Source: Curvibacter sp. AEP1-3
GTDB lineage: Bacteria > Pseudomonadota > Gammaproteobacteria > Burkholderiales > Burkholderiaceae_C
Assembly: GCF_002163715.1 (NCBI RefSeq)
Contig: NZ_CP015698.1
Location: 124,001-188,000 of the forward strand
Direction of reading: 5' to 3'
Length of the DNA stretch: 64,000 bases
Shown: positions 18,689-27,250 of the stretch, in pieces
Layout: each line of letters starts with the position of its first letter
Numbering within the stretch: position 1 is the first letter of the stretch
Made by a program: the position numbers and the translations under genes
The notes under the pieces: model-generated
Told to the model about the DNA's origin: nothing
The model's database searches: none
Seen by the model: only the letters and a program-made list of their open reading frames with translations

Positions 18689-18875
18689 AGCTCTTCCTTC
18701 TTTGGCGGGGAGGCTTGGCTGCAAGGCTCTTCGGAGCGCTGGCAGTTCAGTCACCTCGTTTGGGTTGGTACGCTATCAATATCCTGCGGCGTCGTCTCGA
18801 CATGTGCAGCGATTTGAATATGCCGGGTTCGGCAGCGGGGCGGGTAATCCCTAGTCGGGATTTAAGAATGGGCGG

Positions 18876-18905
18876 ATTCTAGGAGGGCTTTATATGTCAA
18901 GTCAA
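18876..18905 (-). promoter_or_regulatory. Sigma-70-like promoter for the transglycosylase gene
   Basis: On the minus strand TTGACT (18900-18905), an 18-bp spacer and TAGAAT (18876-18881) lie about 190 bp before the transglycosylase start. The fit to consensus is good; the long leader leaves some doubt. Confidence 0.5.
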
Positions 18906-19435
18906 CCATATCAAATGAAATCTATATGCTTGACAGTTTGTAAAAATGCCTTTTTCCCTCTGGGAAAGGCGATTTAGAGGCTTTTTGTGGGCGCTGCTTA
19001 ACCAGACAATCAGAAAGCTTCTGCGCATAGATTTTCATTTTTGCATTCGCCTCAAGGTGTGCCTATCGTTCCATAGCCTGCAGTTGCAGGTGGAATGCCG
19101 GCAGTAGCCAGTCCACCCATCGTGTGTGATAAAGCGGCCCCGGCCTTTGTCGGAGGCAATCGATTGCCTTCAAGTCCGCTGGTTGACATCCAACTCATCC
19201 GCGGCAAACCGGATGGCATGGCCCTTGGGGTCGCCATCGAGCCCGGTGCAGAGGACTTGGAGTCCATGCGCCGGGCTTTCTTTTGGGCAATACGGTCTTT
19301 AAACGAACCCTCCCCAAAGCCGCTCTTTGACAAGCGCTCATCTGGTACGTGCACATTTATATAGAGACACTTCTGTCTTCCAAGGAAAGTTCATCTGTGC
19401 CTGCATAGGATCTCCAGTCCTTCAGTCTAGATGTT
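18906..19435. other. Non-coding or degraded interval
   Basis: From the transglycosylase promoter to the repeat at 19436 I find no gene I can support. Overlapping frames on both strands (about 90-100 codons near 19052-19364) have no recognisable domain, no good ribosome binding site and look like mutual shadows. The left part is AT-rich. It could be a decayed gene; nothing decides it. Confidence 0.4.
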
Positions 19436-19490
19436 TGCTATTAAAAATGTAGCTGTTTGCGCATATTCCATGAGCGCTACAGCTGTAAAG
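19436..19490 (+). repeat. Copy C of the dispersed repeat
   Basis: Plus orientation: TGCTATTAAAAATGTAGCT, GTTTGCGCATATTCCATG, AGCGCTACAGCT. It shares the exact GCGCATATTCCATG block with the copy at 63065. It sits about 140 bp before the start of the DUF349 gene. Confidence 0.85.
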
Positions 19491-19627
19491 TGTTTGAATG
19501 CGATGATTTCAGCCCCGGGCATGAGCATGCTGCCGCAGCCGTCTGGGCAAAATCATCAGGCAAGCAAGCAAAACCCAGCGAAAATACGCGGTTGCTTATT
19601 CCACACCAATTACTTTCTGAGCCCGCT

Positions 19628-22360
19628 GTGACGTCGAACCAAACTGCCAAACCCATTGATACCGCTACCCTGGACCGCCTGACCGGCGGTGCATTTACCG
19701 CCGCCACGGCGGGGGAACGGGCATCCCGTATCCGGGAGTGGTTGCTGACCCAACCCGCACCTGAGCAACTGGCCGATGTGTTCAAAGAACTCAGTGTCAA
19801 AGACAAGGGCGCAGCCAAGCTCGTGCGCGAGAAGTTGGACGAAGCCCGCCGGGCCAAGGGCCAAGAAGTGCTAGGCGCTGAGTGGGCAGCCAAGGCGCAA
19901 GCCTTGATTGACACGGGCAAACTGAATATTGCGGATGCATTGGCTTGGCAGCGTGACGCGGCCAAAGCCGGTGCACCGTTGAGCAAAGAGCCTCTGTTGA
20001 CTCTCAAGACCCAGCTCGCCGAGCGTGTGCGGGGAATTGAGGACCTCCAACATCAGGTACAGGTACAGCGCGAGGCAGCGGTATTGCTCGCCCAGCGCAT
20101 AGAAGTGTTGTCCACCAAGCCTCTGGCCGATGCACAAACCGCACTGGACGCCTTGCGCACCGATGTGCAGCATTGGCAGGGTCAGGCCGAGGGACTGGTT
20201 TCCAACACCAACTGGGTGAGCGTGGATGTCAAATTCCCGGCCTTGCTGGATGCCTCCAAAGGCCAGCTCCTGGTGGTGTGGGATGCCTTTCAGGCAGCAC
20301 TCGCCGTGGCTGTGGCTGCAGCCCAAGATGCTGCGGCACCTCTGCCACCCGTCCCCGTTTGGGCGGATGAAATCCGCGTAGCCCGCGGTGTTCCCCTCGT
20401 GGCCGAGCCCAAAGTGGCCAAGCCCAAGGTGGACCCCGAGCTGCGCGCCCGCGCCAATGCTGCCGTCAAAGCCGCACTGGCCACGGTAGAACAAGAAGTA
20501 GGCGAGGGCCATGGTAAGGCCAGCGCCGGCGCTGCAGGCGCCTTGCGCAATGCGCTCAAGGAATTCGGCAAGCTGATTGATACCAAGCTCGAGAACCAGG
20601 CCCATGCCGCATTGGCAGCCGCCGGCGAGCTCGAAGGTTGGCAGCGCTGGCGCGCCGACCAGATCCGCGAAGAGCTTGTGGGCAAGGCCGAGGGCCTGCT
20701 CAAGCGTCCCGAAGGCCAGGCCATCGGTGGGCGCAAGATGCAGGAAACCTTGCGCTCCCTGCGCGACCAATGGAAGCAAACCGACCAGGGCGGCGTGCCC
20801 AACCACGCACTGTGGAAACGCTTTGATGAAGCCTGTAACGAAGCCTACAAAGTGGTGGAAGGCTGGCTGGAAAAGGTCAAGGCCGAATCTGCCGAACACC
20901 GTGCCCAGCGTTTGGCTTTGATTGAAGAAATCAAAGGCTGGGCGGCGGCCAACCGCACCGCCTTGGACGATGATTGGAAGGGCTTTAACCGCATCCTGCA
21001 TCAGTTCTCCGAACGCTGGCGTGATGCCGGGCACGTGGGTGAAAAAATGTTTGCAGAGCTGCAACCCTTGTGGAAGGCCGCTTTTGCCGAGGCTGCAGCT
21101 CCGCTGGAGGCTGTGCAGGCCCAAAGCCTGGCTGCCCGTCAGGCCATGATTGAAGAAGCCAAGCAACTGGGCGCCATGCCGGTGTTGCGGATTGATGCAG
21201 TCAAATCCCTGCAGCAACGCTGGCAAGCGCAGGCGCACGCCATTCCTGTAGATCGCCGTCAGGAGCAAAAGCTCTGGGATGCGTTCCGCAAGCCGATTGA
21301 CGAAGCCTTCAACCGCAAGAGCGCGGAGCGTGAAAAGGCGGAAGCCGCACTGGGCGCCCGTGACCGCGTGGTGCTGGATGCTGCCAAGGCGCTGGAAGCC
21401 GCCAATGCGTCCGGCGATGCGCAGGCCATCCGTGCGGCCATGGCGGCATTGGATGCTGCGCTCCATGGACAAGCACAAGCCCAGGCCGACGTCGCCGCTG
21501 CGGGTGCGAACGAGCAGGCTGCCCAAGCCCTTGCACAAGTGGAAAATCAGGCTCTAGCGCCCGTGGATACTGCGCAAGCAGCTACAGAAAACGTAGCAGA
21601 TTCAGCTGCTGCTGAAGTGGAGTCAGCTGAAGATGCCGCACCCGCTGCCCCGGCTGCTGCGCCCAAGCCCGCACCCAGGCCGGTGGTGGCGGTGCGTGGC
21701 GACGACCGCCCCGGCATGAAAAAGGAAACGCCGTTGGATCCACGCGCTTCCAAGTGGGGTGACCGCAAAGACGCAGGCCGGGGTGGGCGTGATGCGCGTG
21801 ACGGCGGAAAGCCCGGTTTCGGTGACCGTGGCCCCCGTCGCGATGACCGCGGTGGCTTTGGCGATCGCAGCCGTGTGCCCCAGTCCAGCGCCCCCCGTTT
21901 GGGAGATACAGCGTTCCGCGCACAGCGTGATGCGCTTGAAAACGCCCAACAGGCGCTCAAAAAGCTGGCTGCACAAGCGCATGGCGAGGCCTTGGTACAG
22001 GTTCTCACCGCCTGGGAAAAGCGTGACGCGGCCTTGTTGCCCCCGGCTCAAGAGTTGGGTGGTCGTGCGGCAGCGCAGGCCCGTACTGCTTGGTCCAAGG
22101 CACTGGGTGCCGGGGCATCTGTCAAGGCCGAAGCTGCAGCACAATATCTGTTGCGCTTGGAAATGGCAGCAGAGGTCCCCACGCCGGCGGAGCATCTGGA
22201 TGCTCGCCGCGGCTTGCAGCTGCAATTGCTGACCCGCCGCAACGATCCTGCACCTGCACAAACTTGGGCTGAAGACACGTCCAAGGTGCTTTCTGCCGAG
22301 TTTGACGCTGCGCAGGCACGCCGCTTGCAAAACGTACTCAAAGTGCTGCTCAAACGCTGA
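19628..22360 (+). CDS. Large DUF349 protein with Arg/Gly-rich segment
   Basis: A 910-residue, strongly helical, Ala/Lys/Glu-rich protein with repeated blocks such as LRDQWKQTDQGGVPNHALWKRFDEACN and VDRRQEQKLWDAFRKPIDEAFNRK, the pattern of DUF349 repeats (about residues 270-560). A low-complexity linker (residues ~640-690) contains a copy of the dispersed repeat, followed by an Arg/Gly/Asp-rich stretch (~690-755) resembling RGG regions. GTG 19628 is chosen because the upstream part of the frame covers repeat copy C and non-coding-like sequence; the Shine-Dalgarno is weak. Function is unknown to me. Confidence 0.8.
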   Translation: MTSNQTAKPIDTATLDRLTGGAFTAATAGERASRIREWLLTQPAPEQLADVFKELSVKDKGAAKLVREKLDEARRAKGQEVLGAEWAAKAQALIDTGKLNIADALAWQRDAAKAGAPLSKEPLLTLKTQLAERVRGIEDLQHQVQVQREAAVLLAQRIEVLSTKPLADAQTALDALRTDVQHWQGQAEGLVSNTNWVSVDVKFPALLDASKGQLLVVWDAFQAALAVAVAAAQDAAAPLPPVPVWADEIRVARGVPLVAEPKVAKPKVDPELRARANAAVKAALATVEQEVGEGHGKASAGAAGALRNALKEFGKLIDTKLENQAHAALAAAGELEGWQRWRADQIREELVGKAEGLLKRPEGQAIGGRKMQETLRSLRDQWKQTDQGGVPNHALWKRFDEACNEAYKVVEGWLEKVKAESAEHRAQRLALIEEIKGWAAANRTALDDDWKGFNRILHQFSERWRDAGHVGEKMFAELQPLWKAAFAEAAAPLEAVQAQSLAARQAMIEEAKQLGAMPVLRIDAVKSLQQRWQAQAHAIPVDRRQEQKLWDAFRKPIDEAFNRKSAEREKAEAALGARDRVVLDAAKALEAANASGDAQAIRAAMAALDAALHGQAQAQADVAAAGANEQAAQALAQVENQALAPVDTAQAATENVADSAAAEVESAEDAAPAAPAAAPKPAPRPVVAVRGDDRPGMKKETPLDPRASKWGDRKDAGRGGRDARDGGKPGFGDRGPRRDDRGGFGDRSRVPQSSAPRLGDTAFRAQRDALENAQQALKKLAAQAHGEALVQVLTAWEKRDAALLPPAQELGGRAAAQARTAWSKALGAGASVKAEAAAQYLLRLEMAAEVPTPAEHLDARRGLQLQLLTRRNDPAPAQTWAEDTSKVLSAEFDAAQARRLQNVLKVLLKR
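21543..21598 (-). repeat. Copy D of the dispersed repeat, inside the DUF349 gene
   Basis: On the minus strand it reads TGCTACGTTTTCTGTAGCTG, CTTGCGCAGTATCCACGG, GCGCTAGAGCCTGATTTT, aligning gap-free with the intergenic copies. The host gene runs on the plus strand, so the repeat is translated antisense as roughly ENQALAPVDTAQAATENVA in a disordered linker. Confidence 0.85.
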
Positions 22361-22440
22361 TTCCGGCGGTTGGATAACCGGGCTGCTTGTGAAACAATCA
22401 GTCCGGCCCCCGAGGGAGGGCACTCTTGAGAGGGGGTTGT

Positions 22441-24057
22441 GTGGACTCTGTAGATGACCTGCTGCGCCGATTGGAGCAGCTCAACGAGATCGGTACGGCG
22501 CTGTCCCGCGAGCGGGATATTGCCCGTTTGTTGGACAGCATTCTGCTGGCGGCCAAATCCATCACCCATGCGGATGCAGGTACCTTGTACCGTGTCACGG
22601 ACGACCGCACTGCTCTGCGCTTTGAAATCATTAGGACGGCCTCTCTCAATATGGCGATGGGCGGGGTTTCCGGCAAGCCGATTGATTTTCCCGATCTGCC
22701 TTTGCACGGTGTGGACGGGCGCCCGAACGACTCCCTCGTGGCGGCCTATTCGGCGCTGCATAACCAGACGGTGAACATCGCTGATGCTTACACCGCTGCC
22801 GAGTTCGACTTTTCCGGCACACGGCGCTTTGATGAGCGCACCGGCTATCGCTCCCAGTCCTTCTTAACGGTACCAATGAAAGACCATGAGGGGGACGTGA
22901 TCGGGGTTCTGCAGTTGATTAATGCTACGGATCCCGTCACCGGGCAGGTGCGCAGCTTCAGCACCTCAGACCAGAGCCTGGCAGAGTCTTTGGCGTCCCA
23001 AGCAGCCATTGCCATTACCAATCGGGGGCTGATGACGCAGCTGGAGTCGCTGTTTGAGTCGTTTATCAGCCTGATCAACGTGGCGATCGATGAAAAGTCT
23101 CATTACACCGGAGGCCATTGTGAGCGCGTACCCGCGCTGACCATGATGTTGGCTCAAGCGGCGGATCAGACCCGTGATGGGCCTTTGGCCGGCTTCCAGA
23201 TGGGGGAGCGGGATCGCTACGAACTCAAGATTGCAGGTTTGTTGCACGATTGCGGCAAAGTCACCACGCCGGTGCACGTGGTGGATAAAGCCACCAAACT
23301 GCAAACCTTGTTTGACCGCATTGCGCTGGTAGATACGCGGTTTGAGGTCATCAAAAGAGATCGTGAGCTGGAGGCCTTGCGCGCCCAATTGGCGCTGCGC
23401 GACGTCAAAGACCCCGCCGCTGAGGCAGCCCTGTTGGCCCAAGCGCGTACCGATATAGACGCCTCGGACGCTGACCGTGAATTCCTCCGCCAGGCCAATC
23501 GTGGAACCGAGTACATGAGCGATGCTGCTGTACAGCGTGTTCGCACGATTGGCACACAGACAACTTGGCGAAATCCGGACGGGTTGGAGTCCGAGTTCCT
23601 CTCTGCGGATGAGATGGAAAACCTCAGTATCCGTGGCGGCACGCTGACGGCCGCCGAACGGGAGATCATCAATCACCATATAGTGGCCACCATCAAAATG
23701 CTGGAGCAGCTGCCATGGCCCAAACACCTGCGCAATGTGCCGGAATATGCAGGCGGCCACCATGAGCGTATGGATGGCAAAGGCTACCCCAAGGGCCTGA
23801 CGCGGGACCAGATGTCTGTCCAGGCCCGCATCATGGGCATCGCCGATATTTTTGAAGCACTGACCGCCAAAGACCGACCCTACAAGCCAGGGATGAAGCT
23901 CTCACAGGCCATGCAGATCATGACCAAGTTCCGGGATACCGGGCATATCGACCCCGATTTGTTCGACGTGTTCGTGCAGGAGCGCGTTTATTTGCGTTAT
24001 GCCGAGCAGTTCCTGGACCCGTGGCAGATTGACGAAGTAGAACCTGCAGCCGGCTAG
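22441..24057 (+). CDS. GAF / HD-GYP cyclic-di-GMP phosphodiesterase
   Basis: A 538-residue protein. Residues ~10-190 form a GAF sensor domain (LSRERDIARLLDSILLAAKSITHADAG, FLTVPMKDHEGDVIGVLQLINA). An HD-GYP domain follows: SHYTGGHCERVP, HDCGK at H269-D270, INHH, and HHERMDGKGYP at about 440. Both signatures are intact, so c-di-GMP hydrolysis is likely. About 100 extra residues separate the HD and GYP motifs compared with short HD-GYP proteins. GTG 22441 has GAGGGGG 6-7 nt upstream. It is convergent with lpxH, overlapping by four bases. Confidence 0.92.
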   Translation: MDSVDDLLRRLEQLNEIGTALSRERDIARLLDSILLAAKSITHADAGTLYRVTDDRTALRFEIIRTASLNMAMGGVSGKPIDFPDLPLHGVDGRPNDSLVAAYSALHNQTVNIADAYTAAEFDFSGTRRFDERTGYRSQSFLTVPMKDHEGDVIGVLQLINATDPVTGQVRSFSTSDQSLAESLASQAAIAITNRGLMTQLESLFESFISLINVAIDEKSHYTGGHCERVPALTMMLAQAADQTRDGPLAGFQMGERDRYELKIAGLLHDCGKVTTPVHVVDKATKLQTLFDRIALVDTRFEVIKRDRELEALRAQLALRDVKDPAAEAALLAQARTDIDASDADREFLRQANRGTEYMSDAAVQRVRTIGTQTTWRNPDGLESEFLSADEMENLSIRGGTLTAAEREIINHHIVATIKMLEQLPWPKHLRNVPEYAGGHHERMDGKGYPKGLTRDQMSVQARIMGIADIFEALTAKDRPYKPGMKLSQAMQIMTKFRDTGHIDPDLFDVFVQERVYLRYAEQFLDPWQIDEVEPAAG

Positions 24058-24848
24058 GACATGGGCCCGCAATCTCCGGGTGGCAGTCGGCTGAACACCG
24101 CGTCACCTCCGGTCGCTGGAACTTGCAAGCGCAGAACTTCCGCCCGGTGGTGCGCACCATGGATATGCCAATCACTGAGCACCCAACGCGCATGCCCACC
24201 AGCCAGAGTGTGGGTTGCGGGGCGGTGGGTGTGGCCGTGGATCATGACGTCTGCAAACGCCGAGTTCAGCAGTTCGCAAGCGGCAAAATCGTCCACATCG
24301 GCATATTCAAACCCAGAGGTCTTTTGTGCTTCGCTGCGTGCGCGGATGTCAGCAGCAATGTGCTGCCGTTCCGACAGAGGTTTGGATAGAAATTCCCGCT
24401 GCCATGCGTCAGAGCGCACCATGCTGCGGAAGACTTGGTAGTCTTTGTCGTCCAGGCACAAAGCATCGCCGTGAGTCAAAACCGTCCGTTTGCCGGCAAA
24501 GTGCAAGGTGGTTGGGTCTTGTAGCAGTGTGGCGTTAGCGGCCTGTGCGAGCCGTGCGCCCATCAAGAAATCCCGATTGCCGTGCAGGAAGTAGACAGGC
24601 AGGCGCGTTGCCGTCAGCCGGATCGTCTCTGCGCAAGCTGCTTCAAAGGTTCCCGGGTTATCCAAAACATCGTCACCCACCCAGACTTCAAACAGGTCGC
24701 CAAGAATAAACAGGGCATCTGCGGTGGTGTTTTGCATGAACTGCACCCAAAGCGCATAGGTGCCGGGCTCGGATGCTTGGAGGTGGAGATCAGAAATGAA
24801 ATCCACTTGCCGCCAGTGGAGCGGGGCGTTCAGTTCCACTGGCGGCAT
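24054..24848 (-). CDS. lpxH: UDP-2,3-diacylglucosamine diphosphatase
   Basis: A 264-residue calcineurin-like metallophosphoesterase cutting UDP-2,3-diacylglucosamine to lipid X in lipid A synthesis. Metal ligands are visible in FISDLHL, ILGDLFEVW, FLHGNRDF, LTHGD and IHGHTHRP, the full LpxH set. It follows ppiB on the same strand after a 5-bp gap. Its stop overlaps the end of the convergent HD-GYP gene. Confidence 0.95.
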   Translation of the reverse strand: MPPVELNAPLHWRQVDFISDLHLQASEPGTYALWVQFMQNTTADALFILGDLFEVWVGDDVLDNPGTFEAACAETIRLTATRLPVYFLHGNRDFLMGARLAQAANATLLQDPTTLHFAGKRTVLTHGDALCLDDKDYQVFRSMVRSDAWQREFLSKPLSERQHIAADIRARSEAQKTSGFEYADVDDFAACELLNSAFADVMIHGHTHRPATHTLAGGHARWVLSDWHIHGAHHRAEVLRLQVPATGGDAVFSRLPPGDCGPMS

Positions 24849-24853
24849 GAGGT

Positions 24854-25360
24854 TTACAGCGCGACGGCTTTTTCAATGATGACGTCTTCTTTGGGCACGT
24901 CATCATGGAAACCCTTGCGACCGGTTTTGACGGCCTTGATTTTGTCGACCACATCGGTGCCGGCTACTACTTTTCCGAAGACTGCGTAGCCCCAACCTTG
25001 CATGCTGGGGGCGGTGTGGTTCAAAAAGCCGTTGTCTGCCACGTTGATGAAGAACTGGGCAGTTGCAGAGTGTGGATCGCCAGTGCGGGCCATTGCCACG
25101 GTGTAGATGGCGTTTTTGAGGCCGTTGTTGGCTTCGTTTTCGATGGGAGCATCCGTGGTCTTTTGGGCCATGCCGGGCTCCATGCCGCCGCCTTGGATCA
25201 TAAATCCGGGGATCACACGGTGGAAGATGGTGTTGTTGTAGTGCCCTTTGTTCACGTAGGCCAGAAAGTTGGCGGTGGACTTGGGTGCTTTGTCTTGGTC
25301 CAGCTCAAGGGTGATGACACCGTAGCCGGCGATATGGAGTTCGACTTGAGGATTGCTCAT
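24854..25360 (-). CDS. ppiB: Cytoplasmic cyclophilin-type peptidyl-prolyl isomerase
   Basis: A 168-residue cyclophilin without signal peptide. Active-site segments are [32 protein letters not shown] and [10 protein letters not shown]. It catalyses cis-trans isomerisation of prolyl bonds. It ends 5 bp before lpxH and follows the exported paralogue after 3 bp, so ppiA-like, ppiB and lpxH look like one operon. Confidence 0.95.
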   Translation of the reverse strand: MSNPQVELHIAGYGVITLELDQDKAPKSTANFLAYVNKGHYNNTIFHRVIPGFMIQGGGMEPGMAQKTTDAPIENEANNGLKNAIYTVAMARTGDPHSATAQFFINVADNGFLNHTAPSMQGWGYAVFGKVVAGTDVVDKIKAVKTGRKGFHDDVPKEDVIIEKAVAL

Positions 25361-25363
25361 GAT

Positions 25364-25945
25364 TTAGGGAGCCAATGTGGCTGAGTTGATAACGATGGGG
25401 GTTTGAGGGACGTCTTGGTACATGCCGGCACTGGTCGTGGGCACTGTACGGATTTTGTCGATGGTGTCCATGCCTTGAATCACCTTTCCGAATACGGTGT
25501 ACCCGTAACCATCCGGACGTGGTGCATTCAAGTTCTGGTTGTCCACCACATTGATAAAGAACTGTGCCGTTGCGCTGTTGGGGTCTGAGGTACGTGCCAT
25601 GGCGATGGTGCCACGGTCATTTTTTAGTTTGTTATTCGCTTCGAGCGGAACAGGCGCGCGGGTCGCCTTTTGCTGCATCGCAGGGTTGAATCCGCCCCCT
25701 TGGACCATGAAGTTGGGAATCACGCGGTGGAAGATGGTGCCGTTGTAATGCTTGTCTTTCACATATTGCACAAAGTTTTCAACCGTTTTGGGCGCTCTGT
25801 CAGGATAGAGCTCCACGGTGAAGTTTCCGGCTGTGGTCTGAAATACGACTTTGGTGGTTTGCTCCTGTGCATACGAAGCGCATGCCACTCCCATGGCGAG
25901 CAAAACGAATAAAGAACGAGCGAATGCTTGCAATCGATAGCCCAT
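25364..25945 (-). CDS. ppiA: Periplasmic cyclophilin-type peptidyl-prolyl isomerase
   Basis: A 193-residue cyclophilin with an N-terminal signal peptide (FARSLFVLLAMGVACASYAQ). The core has IFHRVIPNFMVQGGG and [19 protein letters not shown] 25945 is preferred: GGAG lies 8 nt upstream and the ATG shares its A with the TGA of the upstream L,D-transpeptidase gene (TGATG), implying coupled translation. It may assist folding of envelope proteins. Confidence 0.93.
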   Translation of the reverse strand: MGYRLQAFARSLFVLLAMGVACASYAQEQTTKVVFQTTAGNFTVELYPDRAPKTVENFVQYVKDKHYNGTIFHRVIPNFMVQGGGFNPAMQQKATRAPVPLEANNKLKNDRGTIAMARTSDPNSATAQFFINVVDNQNLNAPRPDGYGYTVFGKVIQGMDTIDKIRTVPTTSAGMYQDVPQTPIVINSATLAP

Positions 25946-27222
25946 CAAAGGACTCCTTCGTAAAAAATCTTCCATTGACCGTTTTGCCGCGTCCAGTACT
26001 GGCGCTTGGTCCAACCGATGCGGGACCCTTCAGCGACTTCGCCAAACGTGGCAACCATGGTCTCGGAGCTGTCTACCCAGTGCAGATAAGACACGTCTTT
26101 GAGCTGAATGGTTCGTCCTTTGGTTTTTTCCATCTCGCCACGGAGCAGGGGGGTCCATTGAGACAGAGACTTGCCGTTGCTATTGAAGTCCTGGGTGTAA
26201 TGAGAGAGAACCTGGTTCACATCCCCCGCCGTTTTGGCATTTCGCCAGGCAAAAAGCGCCTCTTCAAAGCCATTGCTCGCTGCTTTTGCCTTGGACGGGG
26301 CCACCCATTCCAGTTGTTGAGCAATCACCACAGGAGTTGCGCGGACTGCGACGGTTCGAATGATGTGGTCCAGATCCGGGTTTGCGAGGACCACACAGCC
26401 GTCAGTGGCGAGGGGCGGGCGTGAAAATTGGGTGGGTGGTGTACCGTGCAGCCAGATACCGCTGCCGGTTTTTCCGCGCTTTGCATCCAGTACGTTGGGA
26501 TAACTGATAGGCAAAGCCCCGGAGCCGTAAAAATCTTTTAGCGACTTCGGGTCGAGGTTGCTGGTGATGTAATACACGCCCAATGGAGTTCTTTGGTCAC
26601 CCTCCACAGTTTTGGATGTGCCGGCCTTGCCTACAGAAATGTAGTAATCAGCCATCAGCGCCAAGCCGGTGGGAGTGTTCTCAAACAGATACAAACGCGA
26701 GCGGGAGGCATCCACGGCAATAGCATGGCGCGTGCTGGGGGCAAGTTGCAGGAACTGGACAGGAATGGTTCCGGGCACGGGGCGCTCTTTGAGTGCCTTG
26801 ACGCGTTTCAGCGATTCTTCGCGGAGTTCCTTCAGCGTATTGCTGCCATCTTTGGCCATCGCAGCAGGTACATCGCCCAGGGTGCTGACAGGGCGTGTTC
26901 TTGCAACCAATAAATCGCCGTACACCAGTTGTGCCAACTGGAAGTTCGGCAAATCGGTGGCCAGCTGTTCAGCCTTCAAGAAGGCATCTTTGCCTGCTCC
27001 CTGGCCAATCAGGTTGTAGATTTCAATGAGCCTAGCTTCCGCTACACCACCCGCGTCCAACGATTGGGGCGCCTGCTTGACTACGGTTGCCTTGGCTTCC
27101 TTTTTGTCGTTGCGGCCGTTGGCCGCTGCCATTTCAGCGGAAAGGCCGAAGAACGCCATCGTCGCCAGCGGCAAGGCCAGACGCGACAAGCAGCTGCTGC
27201 GCAGCGCAAGAAAAGGACTCAT
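25945..27222 (-). CDS. L,D-transpeptidase (YkuD) with C-terminal NTF2-like domain
   Basis: A 425-residue exported protein. A signal peptide is followed by a Lys-rich linker and a helical region (~40-150), then the YkuD domain: GIWLHGTPP and TDGCVVL with the catalytic cysteine. The last ~110 residues (EEALFAWRNAKTAGDVNQVL to the end) form an NTF2/SnoaL-like domain found at the end of some L,D-transpeptidases. It should make 3-3 cross-links or attach proteins to peptidoglycan. ATG 27222 has AAGG upstream. The TPR gene with a similar terminal domain is 28 bp upstream. Confidence 0.92.
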   Translation of the reverse strand: MSPFLALRSSCLSRLALPLATMAFFGLSAEMAAANGRNDKKEAKATVVKQAPQSLDAGGVAEARLIEIYNLIGQGAGKDAFLKAEQLATDLPNFQLAQLVYGDLLVARTRPVSTLGDVPAAMAKDGSNTLKELREESLKRVKALKERPVPGTIPVQFLQLAPSTRHAIAVDASRSRLYLFENTPTGLALMADYYISVGKAGTSKTVEGDQRTPLGVYYITSNLDPKSLKDFYGSGALPISYPNVLDAKRGKTGSGIWLHGTPPTQFSRPPLATDGCVVLANPDLDHIIRTVAVRATPVVIAQQLEWVAPSKAKAASNGFEEALFAWRNAKTAGDVNQVLSHYTQDFNSNGKSLSQWTPLLRGEMEKTKGRTIQLKDVSYLHWVDSSETMVATFGEVAEGSRIGWTKRQYWTRQNGQWKIFYEGVL

Positions 27223-27250
27223 GAACACCTTGGTCAGGGAAGTCTGGACT

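Noticed and set aside
18951..18972. CCTTTTTCCC/GGGAAAGG hairpin upstream of the transglycosylase promoter
   Set aside because: It is not downstream of any gene in a sensible orientation and lacks a T tract after the stem.
19052..19364. Two antiparallel frames of ~90-100 codons in the 18.9-19.4 kb gap
   Set aside because: They overlap each other almost completely, neither has a ribosome binding site or recognisable domain, and residue composition is typical of shadow frames.
19871..21538. A 555-codon minus-strand frame opposite the DUF349 gene
   Set aside because: It is a shadow of the plus-strand coding region, which has clear DUF349 repeats; the antisense translation has no domain.
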